Of a stretch of DNA of 64,000 nucleotides, positions 34,877 through 48,900 are shown in pieces. The position numbers were made by a program, and so were the translations under genes. Positions within the stretch are counted from its first letter, which is position 1; each line of letters opens with the position of its first letter. The notes below the pieces were generated by a model that searched no databases, had not been told where the DNA came from, and saw only the letters and a program-made list of their open reading frames with translations. Origin of the DNA: Echeneis naucrates (lineage: Eukaryota; Chordata; Actinopteri; Carangiformes; Echeneidae); assembly GCF_900963305.1 (NCBI RefSeq), contig NC_042518.1, positions 16,878,486 to 16,942,485 of the forward strand, read 5' to 3'.

Positions 34877-37800
34877 ATAGTTGTTTATCCATGACTTCAG
34901 AAAACAATAAAGTGACTCTTATATATTTCCTGGAGACTTCCATTATTTGGACTTCATTTTGGTCCCCGTAAGGAAGCCAAGTCCCCACAATATCCATAAA
35001 TTAAATTAGGTCACACAGTGTCATACATGTACCACACACACACACACACACACACACACGCAATAGCTACAGGGGGCATTTGTGGGAACACTTTTATTTT
35101 GTTAGACTGTATCCTGTATCCAGGTAACTACCTGTAGAAGATGAGAGCGATGGCTGTCACCACGACAACACTGAGGCTCAGAACAATCACAATCACATCC
35201 TGCATATCTATGTCTGGAAGCATGAACACAAAACAAAATAAATTGTGCTTTTAAAATAAGATAAGAACAATTAAGAATTTGCAGCGTTGCCAGGAATGTA
35301 AGACCATGAAATGACTTTCAGTTCAAAAAGATGTTACATTGACATCCATTCATTTAAAGGTAACTTGCTTTTTGTTCCCATAAGGAATATTAGCTCTCAC
35401 AGTGCGTAAACAGATTCAAGTCCCCACAGTGTAAGTATGGGCAATAACACTAAGAGCATACATCAGAGCACAGGGAGCATTTGTGGGATAAATGTGGGGT
35501 AATTCCAAACAAAAACTTTCTATGAGGGCATGAACACGCAGAGCATAGAGAAGCTGGGCTGTATAATATCAACAGTCTTCAGTGTGAATTAGTGTGCATT
35601 ACCATTTGGGTTTTCTGGAATGTCAGAAGGCAGATAATTCCCATCCCAATTTAGGGAAGGGTGTGGGTTTGTCCATATAGTTTTATTTTGAGATGTATCA
35701 AACACCAGCAGGGTTTCATACTGGAGAGAAAGAGCACAGAGGGAAATATTCACATTTACACTGACATCCTTAAACCAAAGCGGTGAGTGCATGTGCAAAC
35801 TGCGGTGGTCTCACCTTCCCAGTGAGAGTTGATCTGTAAATCATGGAGAAATTAGCATCTCTGTCACCATATTCATCGAGCACATAGTGTCCTCCCATAC
35901 CTAGATAAAGCAAACACACATTTTTTTTTGTATTACAATCTATTTGGATTTAATCTGCAAAATGTTTAATATATAACACATTTTAATTGCTTTGCTATGC
36001 AGCTGACAATTATGAAAAAGTAAGGCTGAATATTATCTTGTATAAATGTATAATAATAATATATTTTATGATATCATCACTCTTACAATGATTTTCTTGA
36101 TTACCTGACTCATTGTTTGGATTCAAGCTAGGCAGTCCAAAGGATGGTTTTCTGTATCTTTTTGTCCTGCATCATAGATGGATTAATCTTTCACTGCTGT
36201 GGTTTCTCTGATCTATGTTATCAGATGTTATGTTTGGCATCTTAGCTTCAGATGGCAATTTAACAGTTAATCGGTATTTATACTGCTGCCAATCACATCA
36301 ATTAACAGAGGAACAATTTGAGTTCCAACATAAAAAAGCTTCCTGTACATTAAATATACCAAGCAGCCCTTCTTTTAGGCTGCAGCATCATGTAGTACAC
36401 ATTAATCTATGCAGGCTTGGACCTTTTTATTCCCACATCTCATGATGTCTGCTTGTTGTCACTTAACTTTGCCATTCAACCTCCCATTTTGTTGTTCACA
36501 GTTTTAATAACTCATACCATAAAAGGAGGTGTTTCCAAATGGGTTGTCACTCAGAGGCACATCAGTGGATCTCTTGCCTTGTTGCTTGCTAAGCATCCTC
36601 TCTCTGAGCACTTTGCCAAACAGCAGAGTACCATCGTGATACCCAGCAACATAGTCATTTATCTGCCCATTAGAGTAAAACAAAGAGAGTCAGAGAGTTA
36701 CACCACAATTGCTTTTCTACACAATTTTGTGAGTTACAACTCACCGTGTCGTTAGACGTTGAGTTTGATTCATCGTGGTAGTTCCTCTGTGGGAGCGTGA
36801 TCACCAGGACATTTTCCATACCTTTACTGGATGTTGTGTTGACATGATATTGAGGGCTGAGGGTAGATAAAGTGTGTCACAATGAGCCTTATTTCCACAT
36901 ATTCAAACGCTGATTTCGATATTCATACTGAAAAGGTTCATGTAGCTCTATGGTTGCTCTGTGAGTGACGAGGTAAACTCATGACCTGGCTTACTTGAAA
37001 ATATCGAGGAGGATGAATATGATGTCTTCATTTATGTTGCCCGCCTTCTCTTTTATTGAAAGAATGTCATTATGGCCCCCACATAAGATGATGACTGAAA
37101 TAAACAAATCTCACATAGTAAATTTCAACATAACAGTAAATAACATTTGAGTTTGAATTGCATATTGAGTCTCATTCTCTACCACGACTAATTACAGTAT
37201 TTCAGAGTGACATTAAATCTACATAAACGAAGTCTGGTCCGGATAGATGAACAAACAATAAAAAGACAAGGTCAATGTCATAAAATTTTCACAAGAGTCA
37301 GGTTATTCCAGTAAGACGTGTGGAAGCATAATAGCAAAACAACACTGACAAGATCATTCCATATGTATATGGAGTGATTACACCAAACAAGCTGATGTTT
37401 CGCATATATGTTTATCTTCACCATCTTATTGTAGCATGTTATCATGCTATGTCTTGTTCACAAATTACAGTTGAAGTAAGTGGAAATTACATTAGCCACA
37501 CTAGTGGACTGAGTAGGACCTGGACCTTTATGCCTGAACCAGATTTCCATTATCTATTTTCTTCCAATCATTTCTGAGAAACTCAAACTCAAAGAAACCC
37601 ACTGTTGCTGTGTCGATTCTTAGAAGTCAGGGCAGTCATCAGCTCTTTTTCACCCCGCAGCATTTCTCTGTTTGTGTTTGAGGCAAAGGTGGCAGAGGGT
37701 GCTTCCAACGCATTGATGTACCTGTGCCAATAAAACAAAAATAAACTGGGGTAGGTTGAAGAACCAAATGAAGCTACGGGCGTCATTCAAGTGACCTGCA

Positions 37801-39974
37801 AACCATGTTATCTTACCAGAAACAGTCTTCACTGGTGTTGGTGATCTTATAGACATAAACCTGCTCCCAGGGCTTCTTAATTGACAAGGCTTCCTTCATA
37901 AAGTTGACAAGTAGGTCTGAGATCTTGCGTGCTGGAGGCAGAATCCGGGTCAGTTTGGGCTTATAGTTACATGAGAGACCAAAGCTCCCAGCAGAGATGA
38001 TGGGTATGCTCAGGCTTAGGCCAATTTCATCACTGAGGCACATAAAGTAAAAAAAAAAAAAAATCAGTTAAAGGGTTAGGTGGCATAGAGTTAATATTGA
38101 GAGAAAATAAAGTCATACTCACTCAACTAACTGAAATGTGGCGAAAGTACAGGAGGGTCCCAGCATGACACATCCGACTGCACCTTTACTCTGCAGAGAT
38201 TCGATTGATCATAAACAGAATACAATATGTTCGTTGTCATTTATTGTCATTGTACGCAACATTTGGGGAACGGGGGGGGGGTGTTCAAATTTTGATGTAA
38301 GGTGGAAATCTGTTTGACCCGAGTTTGAGCGATCCAAAAACGATCTTCACATATTATAAGAATAAAAGATGGATTTTATTTTAAAGCTTCTCCTTCAACT
38401 CGCCTCTATTTTTACATCAGTTTGTGACGTCTTCCATCACCCCAAAACCATTATAAAATTGTCTACTGCTACTTCCTCTATGGTGAAATTGTTTGGTGCA
38501 CAATGGTGAGTCTGCAAAGTTGATCATTGACTATGAACCGCTGATAGCAAAGGAAGTTGGTATTTTTTTGTTTGGTTTTTTTTTTTATTTAATGACCTTA
38601 ATCGATCCGCGTTTTTGATTCTCCCAGAAAACCCTGAGCTAAAGGACTCATTAATCATTTTATATTCTACTATGCTACGATAACCATCCTGTCATGCAGC
38701 TCAAGGGGCGACTTAATGCTAATAAACCATCAAACCACACTAAGCAACAAAAAAACTCAAAATGTTACAGCTATTTACAGTAGTTCCAAATAAAACAAAA
38801 ATAAGGCTGACAATAGGACGGGAGATTTCACGTCTGATTTCTCCTTCTCAGGTCAAAAAAATTGAGGTATGTAAGGAGTCTTGGGTCTCAGTCTCTTCAC
38901 ATTACATTTTTACGTCCACGACCTTTACCTCCAGGACTTTTCACATTTTGATTTTCTCTTTTGGCTTTTTGGCCACACTCACATGGAGCATCTTGAGTAT
39001 GGCCACCCCCTCACAGGTACTGCTCCCACAGCCTTGACGGTTGTACACAGTAGTGTCAAAGCCAGTGTAGTTAGCCGTCAAAGTGAAGCTTAAATCTTGA
39101 GTCATGGAAAGAAGATAAGAGTTATTAATGTTAAAAACGATTACATCAATAATCACATTCTTAATCATTAATCACACCTGTGTTAAGACAAGATAAGACT
39201 GGCTGGTTACTTGGACTGATCTGACCTTTTGCTCGTGATAATTATAATTATTATATGTAGATCTATCAGTTGTACATTCTCAGGAGAAAGCTTCATTCTA
39301 GTTGATTTTTAGCCTAGCTTAGCAGAAATGTTAAAAGACTACACAACTGCGTTCTATCAAATAATGACCTCCCCGTAGCTGTCCTATTTACATGTTGTTA
39401 CTTCACACAACCTCACGACCAAATGGTGTTGGTACTGACCTTAATGCACCCATAGTGCATCACAAAAAGGACAGGTTACTTTAATCTTTTTCCCCTTCAG
39501 ACTTGATTTAGCAAAGAAAAGATTATCTGGCTGTATTCTTCCTCTGTGTTTAGATTCTTTAACTTGATGTAACATAGAAGTGGCCTCAAATATCGAAAGT
39601 ACTGAAAAAGATTGCTCATGTAGTTCACTCAATCGTAATCAGCCATCTTGAGTATGCAGTTCTTTATTTAACGGTAACAATGCGACTTTCCTTACAGTTC
39701 CTTGCTTTTGCTGGCTGTTGTAATACAACGTGTTTGTCATGATCAGAAACTGTCAGTACATACTATGCTTAATGTTCTCCTGCGTGTCCTCTTCAATGGC
39801 TCGTTCTACAGCCGCCTCCACAAACGGTCGACTCCACGCATAAGTGCTGTCCTCCAGGAGTACCACATTGATGGCATAAGTTCGGTTTGATGCCAAACAG
39901 TCATCCAGCATCTTGTTGGCGACCACTGCCGCTATCAGCACTCCCAGGTAAGGTAAAATGTGTGAGCCGCGCAT
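29092..39974 (-). CDS. gucy2c: GUCY2C, receptor guanylate cyclase for guanylin peptides
   Basis: This apical receptor of gut epithelium makes cGMP when bound by guanylin/uroguanylin. Coding exons in order: 39764-39974, 38983-39095, 38123-38190, 37817-38032, 37603-37721, 36995-37094, 36745-36856, 36518-36662, 35815-35900, 35603-35720, 35132-35213, 34720-34813, 34342-34404, 34150-34221, 33959-34063, 32941-33027, 32621-32753, 32400-32537, 32112-32200, 31905-31996, 31508-31666, 30897-31089, 30560-30734, 29915-30013, 29727-29821, 29551-29627, 29092-29299. All phases match: 1,082 aa (human 1,073). Signal peptide 1-20, ligand domain to about 429, membrane segment about 434-456, pseudokinase about 488-748 (HGRLKSTNC in place of an HRD loop, DFG kept), cyclase about 800-990 ([32 protein letters not shown]), C-tail ending TTFL. 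The ATG at 39974 is chosen because a signal peptide follows. Confidence 0.96.
33115..33152. repeat. (GT)n microsatellite in GUCY2C intron
   Basis: An alternating GT/GC run. Nothing else is seen in this 930-base intron (33028-33958) beyond AT-rich sequence. Confidence 0.9.
34829..34874. repeat. (AC)n microsatellite in GUCY2C intron
   Basis: CAGACA units grade into a pure CA run. A second CA tract lies at 35034-35058 in the same intron, between the membrane-segment exon and the juxtamembrane exon. Confidence 0.9.
35034..35058. repeat. Second (AC)n tract in the same GUCY2C intron
   Basis: Pure CA dinucleotide run, about 70 bases from the exon 11 donor. Confidence 0.9.
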
Positions 39975-42900
39975 GTTCAGCCACAAGATTTTCCCCTTGC
40001 TGTCAGAATCCTGCGTACATGTCAGGAACATCTAACTGTGTTCAGAAAAACAGCTGGTCTTTGCATCTGCCCACCTGAGCAAAGAAGTCCAACAACAGGT
40101 GTGAACAGGGCTCCTCACTGACCAGCAGCTAGATTAAAAAAAAAAAAACTTTTGTGTAAAGCAATGACTTTAGTCAAAGCAAGAAAACAAGTCTTTAAAC
40201 AGACTTCCTCTTGTGCAGCCCTGAGATCAATATTCCTCCACCTTACAGTCTGCTCTACCTGTCCTCCATGCGTTAATGAACAACTGTGGAGTGACAGTCA
40301 ATGCACCAGTCGGATGGGAGGGGCAACTCAGAAAAGACTCCCACACTCCATCTGGATTAACTTGTCACTTCCAATCTTACCGAGGTCGTAATTTATCCTG
40401 TTTGTAAACATTAAGTTTAGCCCTGTGTTCACATTCCATCTCAGATGTGAATATTATAAGAGATTATTCCCAACTCATCACACAGGATGAGTTTAAGTTT
40501 AAGGATAATAACCTCATTAGGAGTGTAATAGTAAAACACAACGACTTTGCAGTCACAATAGCAGATTAATTCTTATCTTTTGACTTGTGGAGAGGTAATA
40601 GGAAGGCTAACCAGATTTTGTCCCCCCCCCCTTTTTTTTTTTTTACATGATCTGGTATGTTCTGAGGAAAGACATAGGCGTGGGTAAGGTGGAATGGTAT
40701 AAGGAGCAAAGGTCAAAGGAGGCAATAAAAGTGAGGGCTTGTGTGAAGCTGAGAAATATTGTCTGCTATAAAAGTAGGGTGGATTAAGTCCATAAAAGTC
40801 TTAGCCAAACTGCTGCACCTGTCTCACTTCGTTTTGACAAACCCATTTAACACTAAGACCAAACCAAAGGTCTGGACTGCAAATACACCAAATCTTTCAT
40901 TTTCTTGTAAATTTGGCCACTGAAGTCACTAAAAAGAACACTGTCAACATTTTGTATCAGAATATTCTACATCTCAAATATTCATCCTTTTCTTTCTGGT
41001 TAATGAGTTAAATATTTGAGCTAAATGCAACCAGGCAGTGGAAAAAATCTGTTGCGACCGCCTAAGGTGATACCATCAAATGTCAAATGTGCATCCAACA
41101 GTCCAGTACTTAAAAACAGTTTATATGTGCTCTCAGTAAGCTTTCTCTGCCTTCAATTGTTGTTTTAGCAGAATGTTTGGAGATTGACTTCACAAGGATG
41201 GGGTTAGCATGTTAGCCTTCCTTTCCAGAGCGATCTCTTCAAATGTGTTTGTTTTTGTTTGTTTGTTTGTTTTGTTTTTTCTGAAAGGTGCAATAGAAAT
41301 AAATGTATGTACTTAGATAGAAAAGCATGAGAGGAAAAGTATCTTTCATCTCACGGTCAGTAAAAGAGTTTGATCCTGAGTTCGTAGCACGTCCTCTAGC
41401 CTGCAAAGGAAACATTAATTCTAATCTAACGTGTCGCTATTACAAATACAAACAGCTAATTTAAAGGCGTACTCTTGTCATCCAACTGTTTCAATCAGTT
41501 AACTGTTGCAGTTCTATAAACAGTGTTGGTGAAGATACACTTTCTATTATTAATATATAACAGCGTCCAGGGTTGCAAATTGGATTGAAGTATTGATGCT
41601 AAGAAATTAAAGTCTTTCACTGAACTCATTTAACTTTAACAAACTAAATGTCTCCCAGCTCCCTACTATACATCCATCACCACACCAAGCTGTCAAACTT
41701 ATTTGTCACATTTCAACACAAAATCAACATTTTAATCAGAATATTGAGCCTGAAATATCCCCTTTTCAGGTATTACAATCTACAGTAGATTATTGTATCC
41801 TTTACTAGCACTTCCGCTACTTTAAATTTGAGATCTGTCATTTCATTATCTACCTGTCCTCTTAATATATCTTCCATAAACAAACTGTGGTCTTATAGCC
41901 AGTCCTAAATCCTGCTTGTGTCAGAATCCTCTTTTATCACTGCATGATGGAAATGCAGTATGTTTCTCACACTGTTTTATGCTCTTTGCTAATGAGAAGA
42001 AATAAGAGGATAACCATTTCATCATATTTATGTGATATTTGTCTATGTTTACCAGTACGAGCTCGATAGAATTTTGGAAATTTGAACTACTACAAGAGGG
42101 TTGCTGTGCTGAATTTGTATGAAAAACATATCCTGTTTAAGTCCCTCTAAAGAAAAAGGTTGCATTTAAAACAAAATTTTATGCTGTGGGACAAATAGAA
42201 AATGGGCTCATGCTCAACATTTCCAACTAAATCACCTGTCTTACCAGTACAGTACATCCTCATCAGTCCGTTTCCTGTCTGGTCACCACCTTACAGGGTC
42301 ATAAACGTCGTAAATAAACACGCACATATGACATTGTAATAGCATGGTTGGCTTGGGGCAAGCAGCCATTTAACAGTTTAATGTGAAGAGGGTTTCCATC
42401 TCAACAAACCCTGGCATTTTATCAGACAGAGGAAATGGTAATGTGTTAAAGGGAGCAAAACTCTTTGGTTTATTGTCGCAATCTGTCTGTTGAATAGCAA
42501 CTGAATGTTATTAACAATGGCTGGGGAAATGGCTCCATCTAAATACTCTCTCCTCAGCTTGAGGGGAGATAAGAAAGTTGTTTTAATGGAGACCTCACTA
42601 AACTGACAGAGCATGGGTTAACATGTTGGACACACACTCACACAGGCACATGCATGCATACACACAGTTTGTAGTCAATCCTAAGTGTGTCACCTCGCCA
42701 AAAACATGGAATTGTTGATTTTTAATTTTCGAAATATAGATGGGTTGAAGTTCTGCAGTTATATGCAGTTCCACAAAGGATACTCAACCATAAACTTTTT
42801 GAATCTGACTGTATCATTCACTCTACATCTGGAACAAGCAAAAAAAGAATAAAATTTTTTCTCTAGGCAAAAAAGACTTACGCCATTATTCCAGAAAAAT

Positions 42901-45540
42901 AATATTTTTAATTTATTTATTTTATTTTATTTTATTTTTTGCCTAAACCATATCCTCATGATGCTTGCCACCTGTGGTAAAACTGCATACATTCTCAGAT
43001 GAACAGATCATGTGATTCCACCCCGTAGTATAATGGCCTATGTCAAGACTTTTGTGTTTTCTGAAAAACCTGAAAAAATGACTTCGCCCATCATTTTAAG
43101 AGAGCGTCTATACATAAGTAATATGTGATGTTCAGTTAGAAGTGTTAAGGATTTTAATGTTGGCGTAGGTGTATATTAAGGGAACATACAGCATATGAGG
43201 AGTAGAAATGTTGTTAATAGTGGGAGACAGAGAAACACATTTATTGACAGCAGAAAAAAACAGAAGAACCCTTATCCCTTAAATAAAGGTTAAAGGAGTA
43301 AAGCTCTGTCCTATGGGATTGAGATCAAAGCCAGATAAAGAGGCATGTTCATAATTTCAGAAGGTAAAAGATTTATTTGTTTCTCATTAGCCAATAATTG
43401 TCCTCCCCTTTCTCCTTCCCCTTTCCCTCTAAATTAACAGCTCAACAATAAATCAGGTGGTTCAAGAAATGACAGCGCCCAGTTAAACCAAACCCTTAGG
43501 CATTGCCACACTGAATGAAACTCTGAAACTAAATACCAGGCAGTCTGCCAGTGTGGTCAAAACACATACAAACACACTCCAGTATAAACAATATGTATGT
43601 CACGTAGACAGAAAGGGGTCATACAACTTTATGCTCTGATATTATCACTAATGTTGAACCTCAGATTCGTGCACTTGTGATTTATGATAGCTGTGAAATG
43701 TGGAAAAGATAAAACATACAAGTGATTTATGGTGCCAGTATTAAGCCTTTCACCTGTTGCAAAACTGCCCCAGACAAGAATTTGTCCCAACAATCGGCAA
43801 ACATGCAGAAGTCCAGGAGACATCAATGAACCAAGAAGTCAGCACAATATCTGTTTCACCATCAAGAAAATCTATTCAAGTCAATAATCCAAAAATATAA
43901 GAAAATATTTCTCAAATGTTTGAAAAACTAGTACAGTAAGTGGGCCATTTCACATTCCTGATGTCAGACTCTGACCTTCAATTGACCCAAATAATTACTT
44001 GGCCTTTTCCTAATTGCCAAGAAATCTAATTATTGTTAAAAAATTATTTCTCAATTTCTTTATTTTGTGCTGTTTGCCAATCAAAAAAGGAAAACAAAAG
44101 TTGGCTTCTACATACAAACAAATTTACATAGCTTCTGCTTTCACTCCCAAAATATTATATCCCAAGGAAACATTTCTCATTTACACATAAAAGCAATATT
44201 GTTATATAGAATGGAAATGCCTATTTGTTTTGTGAGCCCTCCAAGCTCAGGTAAACATGATCAATTCTTCACATTAATTCAACACAGTGTGACAGAAGCT
44301 GGACTTCATGTGCATTTTTATATATTAGTTATCAGTTATTGACAGTTCGCAACTGTGAGTTCTGTATCGTGGCAAAAACCTAATAGGCAATTTACTGGAT
44401 CATAGGGTGTCAGCTGTATTGGTAAAATGATGATTTAACCATTTTAAAATGATAGCTAACCCATTCTATTTTTATATTTGTACACAAATTACTTCCTAAG
44501 CAAGTGGATCACTCACTTTCTCCACTTCTGCCCTCTAGTGGATGCATTTTCTCACTGATGATCAGGTTTTATTAAAACCTTTAATTGTGCAGTTTTTGCA
44601 GAAATGGCTCGGTTTTAATTGTGCTTTTGGATTGTAAAGCACTATTCAAAGCAACTTCCTCACTGATAGTTCACTAATCTGTGCATATTAAAACTTACTG
44701 TAAACAGCAGCTGACACATTTTAACTTAATTTGGATATTACATTTCTATATAATGGCGGTGCTGGATACTCATAATTGTCCTCCTCGAGTCAAGCCCAAA
44801 ACATTTAAATACATACATATATTATATGACTCCATACATGGGTATGGGTCTGATAAAGATGTCATTAAGTCATTGTGGAGGTAATAAATACTATTCAGCA
44901 AAATGTAGCAGTATGCTGTAGGGCTGGTCACGTCTGGCTGATCATCTTTCGTCGTACACAGTGTCATGCAGTAATCCTTTTACAGATTCATTTTTGATGA
45001 AATCACCTCTCAGTGAGTTGCTTTTGTTTGTTTTTTGTTGTTTCTTGTTTGTTTTTGTGTGTTTGTGTGGTTCATTCATTCATTCATTCATTCATTTTCT
45101 ACCACTTATCCGTTTCCAGTTTGTGGGGGGACTGAGGTGACTTGACCACCAGTCAATCACAGGGCCAACACACAGAGACAGACAGAGACCAACAACCACT
45201 CAAGCGGTGTGATTACATAAAAAACAAATTTTTTATTAACCTCAGCAAACCAATGTAATGAGTCGATTAACTTTCTGTTATATCTGTCTCCCCAATAGTT
45301 GTCAAACACTCATATTTAATATTTGGAAGCTTGCAAATCAATCTCTTTTTTTTCTTCTTCTTCATCTTCTTTTTTTCTACTTCTGTATTTCTAACTTCCC
45401 TTACTCTGCATTAGTTACCAGGGTCCCTCTCTGTGAAACATCGTCATGTCATTGATAAAGAAAGTTTTACTCTACAGTAATAAACAGGTTGGCGCTCCTC
45501 GCTTTTAGGTAAAAGGTCGGTTTGACGTTCCCTGGGCTGC
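39975..45540. other. 5.5-kb gap between the divergent GUCY2C and PMM1; no gene seen
   Basis: The two flanking genes point away from each other, so both promoters lie at the edges. No ORF has protein-like composition or a recognisable domain. It holds simple sequence: a C10-T13 tract at 40622-40644, (GTTT)n at 41250-41275, an A/T-rich run at 42900-42945, and the L2-tail copy at 45072. The rest is unique-looking AT-rich DNA that may contain regulatory elements. Confidence 0.5.
45072..45204 (-). repeat. L2-type LINE 3'-tail with its (ATGA)n terminal array (copy 3)
   Basis: Begins with six TTCA/TCAT units, then tttctaccacttatccg, then a shortened body ending at the cactcaa block. On the minus strand this is the normal LINE order: body, ggataagtggtagaaa, (ATGA)n. 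It shows the orientation of all copies. Confidence 0.75.
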
Positions 45541-45551
45541 CACGCCCCGTG

Positions 45552-45584
45552 TGACGTCACTGCCCTTACCGTGGCTGGGATTGG
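45552..45584. promoter_or_regulatory. PMM1 promoter: CRE and inverted CCAAT box
   Basis: A consensus TGACGTCA (45552-45559) and ATTGG (inverted CCAAT, 45580-45584) lie about 370-400 bases before the PMM1 start in a GC-richer stretch. This is a typical housekeeping arrangement. Function is inferred. Confidence 0.5.
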
Positions 45585-45814
45585 CTGCTGGTGAGCTACG
45601 CTGAGGCGAAGGGCAGTCCAGCACGTTGTGTTTGATGGAGTGTTGAACCGAGCTGAGCTGAGCCGGGCCGATCCGACACAACTGGAGGTACCAGAAAGAA
45701 GAAGAGGAAGAAGCAGCTGCCAGCTGCCGGCTCGCATTGGAGGAGATATTTGTTTCATCAATTTGAACGCTGCCTGCTTCATTTTTCACCCATGTGATTT
45801 ATTTATATTTGTTT

Positions 45815-45876
45815 TGTTTTTGTTGTTGTTGTTGTTGTTGTTGTTGTTGGTGGTTTTGTTTTTTTTTTTTTTTTTG
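45815..45876. repeat. (TTG)n and T-tract in the PMM1 5' UTR
   Basis: About nine TTG units are followed by a run of 18 T, 80 bases before the PMM1 start codon. It is prone to length variation. Confidence 0.8.
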
Positions 45877-45954
45877 CATTTGTCTGCACGGAATCGGAGC
45901 GGCACCAGCTGGTTCCGTCTGTAAATAAGACAAAGTCAAGCAGGGGAAGGAAAA

Positions 45955-48900
45955 ATGGAGAAACCAGACGGCTTCCCGTCGGACCGAAACATCTTGTGCC
46001 TGTTTGACGTGGACGGGACCCTGACGCCCCCCAGAGAGGTGAGCGGACCCAGGCCTCCCTCAGCCAGGGCGCTGTGTGTGTTTCCTCCGCCTGCATTCAC
46101 ATCCCAATTACCATTTTACTGGCATCGTTACCATTATATACATAAACTGTCACCTCCAGTTCCTGATCCAGAGTCACTCACAAAGTGTAAATGTGTTCAA
46201 TATTATAATCCGCCCAAGTCATTTTGATTGCAGTCTTCTGTATTTGTTAATGCTTCAGTTTATATGAGGTCACAGTGTGTGTGTGTGCGTGTGTGTGTGT
46301 GCGTGCAGGCAAGTGCCAAGATTTTACATAATAGTCTCTGATGTGTACAACTCTGCCTTTTCCTTAATATGTTGGAAATGCTTCTCCAAAGGGCATCAGC
46401 ACAAAGGCAAACCATGTTGCCCTGCATGTGGTTTCCTGTTGCCACTGTGTTAAAATGCCTTTATACCACACTGACACACGTATATTAAACTTTTTAATAA
46501 ATCAAATGTACCTGTTCAGTTGTGTGGTGACCAGTAGCTTGACGAGTTGAAACCAAGGGGAAGGCTGAATTTTCCCATTTTCTGTAGAAAATTGACCCCC
46601 AGCTGGACGAGTTCTTCCAGACTTTGAGGAGGAAAGTGAAAATAGGCATCGTGGGAGGGTCTGACTACTCCAAGATAGCAGAGCAGCTTGGAGAGGGGAA
46701 TGATGGTGAGCAGTTTACTTCCTCTTGTAAGCACAGGTCACTGTATATTAGTCACCCAGCTGCATCAAACATGCAGCCCGACACTTTTAACTGTAAACTG
46801 CTTAATTTGACACCAGTCTGTAGACAGTGCAAAAGAAAGGTCTTAAAGGGCATAATTTAGGATCTAGGCCACAATTTAAAAATAGGTGTCTTGCCTCAAG
46901 CATCTAAATAGAGGTGATCTAAAAAACGTATATAAAAGGGCAATAACACAAGTTTGCATAGACTTCTTCTTCTTCTTTTTTACAACAATTCACAAGTCTG
47001 GGCTTGTGACTGCATATGATTCCACAGCAACATGTTATAAGTCCATTGAAAACAGGAACGTACTAAAGTTCGACTTCTGCACTATGAACATCTGAGCTCA
47101 AGTGAAACCTCAAGAGGCTAAATTCCCTTTTGTTTCATCCACCTGTACCTCTCAAAGCTGCTGTCAAAACTCACTTATACTCACTGCATGGACAGGCTTG
47201 ATCCTGTCTGTTAGTAAATATAATGTTACACCTGGAATGTAGCTACTGTATGTTGTGCCAGGAGACCGCCGTGTGGTTTCCTGACTGTGCTAACTGTGCT
47301 AAAGGTGAATCCTTTCATATGCTACGATGCAGCAGATCACACTGCTGCATCATGTGATGACCTATGATGACCTAGTTTGTAATGTTTTTATAGCAATATT
47401 TTGTGTTCGTGATAAAAATGATTAAGGCCGGTTTGAATGTTCTATACCCTGTTGTAGTTGTTAAATTCAGGTCAATAATATAATTTATTGTCACACTATT
47501 CAGCTGTTATAATAGCACTCTTATGCTGTGTTATGTTTGTTATTAAAGTCCAATTTAGAGCAGCTTTTCAGTCAGGCTCTCTTAGACTTTCCCTGCTCAG
47601 TGTTGTTGGCAGGAACAGTCAGGTCAGTGGGAAAGTCAGACGACTTGACCTTTCCAGGCAGTGTTACATACACTATAATCTGCCCCCAGGTAAATTTAGC
47701 AGGCTGCGTGCAGGTTTTAGAGAGTCATACTAGGACAATTAGCCACATTTCACCTCCCTTCTCTCTTGCAGTGATACACAAGTTTGACTACGTATTTGCT
47801 GAGAACGGGACAGTGCAGTACAAAGATGGAAAACTCCTTTCAAAACACGTAAGTGAACAACCACAGTGGTACGGTATGGTATCAGGCGGTATGGACACAT
47901 GCTCTGTGTTGACATCAATAATTGGCACATTCAAATGTTCCCTAAAGCTAATGGTGATGTTCATGTCCATGTTGAGACTCATTTAGATTTAGCTTCACAA
48001 ACAATGAGACAACCATGCGTTGCTGCTTTGTTTATTCATGAAGTGCTTTTTCATTTCAACAGGCTATTCAGAACCAGATTGGGGAGGAGCTTCTGCAGGA
48101 CCTGATAAACTTCTGCCTCAGCTACATGGGGCTCATCAAACTGCCAAAGAAACGGTGAGAAAACACACTGTTTACTGCTCTCTATTACTGTTTGTAGACT
48201 TGGTATTCTATCCATCCAGAGGCCCCAGTTAAGTCCTTCTTTTTGACATTTAATCGAGCATCAATTTTAATAACTACGCCTGCAGGGGGACCTTCATTGA
48301 GTTCAGGAATGGAATGCTCAACATTTCTCCAATCGGTCGGAGCTGCACGCCAGAGGAACGAATCGAATTTTCCGAAATAGACAAGGTTACTTAACTGCTT
48401 CGTTTTTATTACAGTGTAAAAACAAAGTTCGCAGCATGTTTGAACAGGCATGTTTGTTATATTCATTTGTCACTCAACCAGGATGTGTAGTGCAGTGTGT
48501 TGACAATCAGTCCATCTTACTGCAGATTCACTGGTAGTCACCATTTTTGGGTTAACATGTTATTCTGCTCATGTTTGCTCATGATTGTGTTAGCAATTCA
48601 GTCTAAAGAGAGTTTTAAGGTTTTTACACATAAGTCACTGAAAGTCACGTTTGAACCACTTCTCTGTTTCACGAAAATGTATCAGTTAAGCAGACAAAGA
48701 GGTCAAATGTTATGGAGGAAAAGTGGATAGGTTTAACTACCCACTAACATTTAAACAACTGGACCTTCTTTTACAGTCATACAGAATATATTGTGGCTAC
48801 TTTAGCAGCTAACCTGGCATGTACATAATAAAATTCACGTATGTTACAACCAAGGACTAAAAGGCTCTTCCATCTAAAATCTGACTGCTTTGTCTTCTCC

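Noticed and set aside
36105-36178. Possible extra GUCY2C exon with acceptor- and donor-like ends
   Set aside because: Neither available acceptor keeps the frame open. Joining exons at 36518 and 35900 directly is in phase and aligns continuously with the family ([16 protein letters not shown]).
45628-45924. 98-codon ORF over the PMM1 5' region
   Set aside because: Its hydrophobic run is just the (TTG)n and T tract, and it ends before the PMM1 start.
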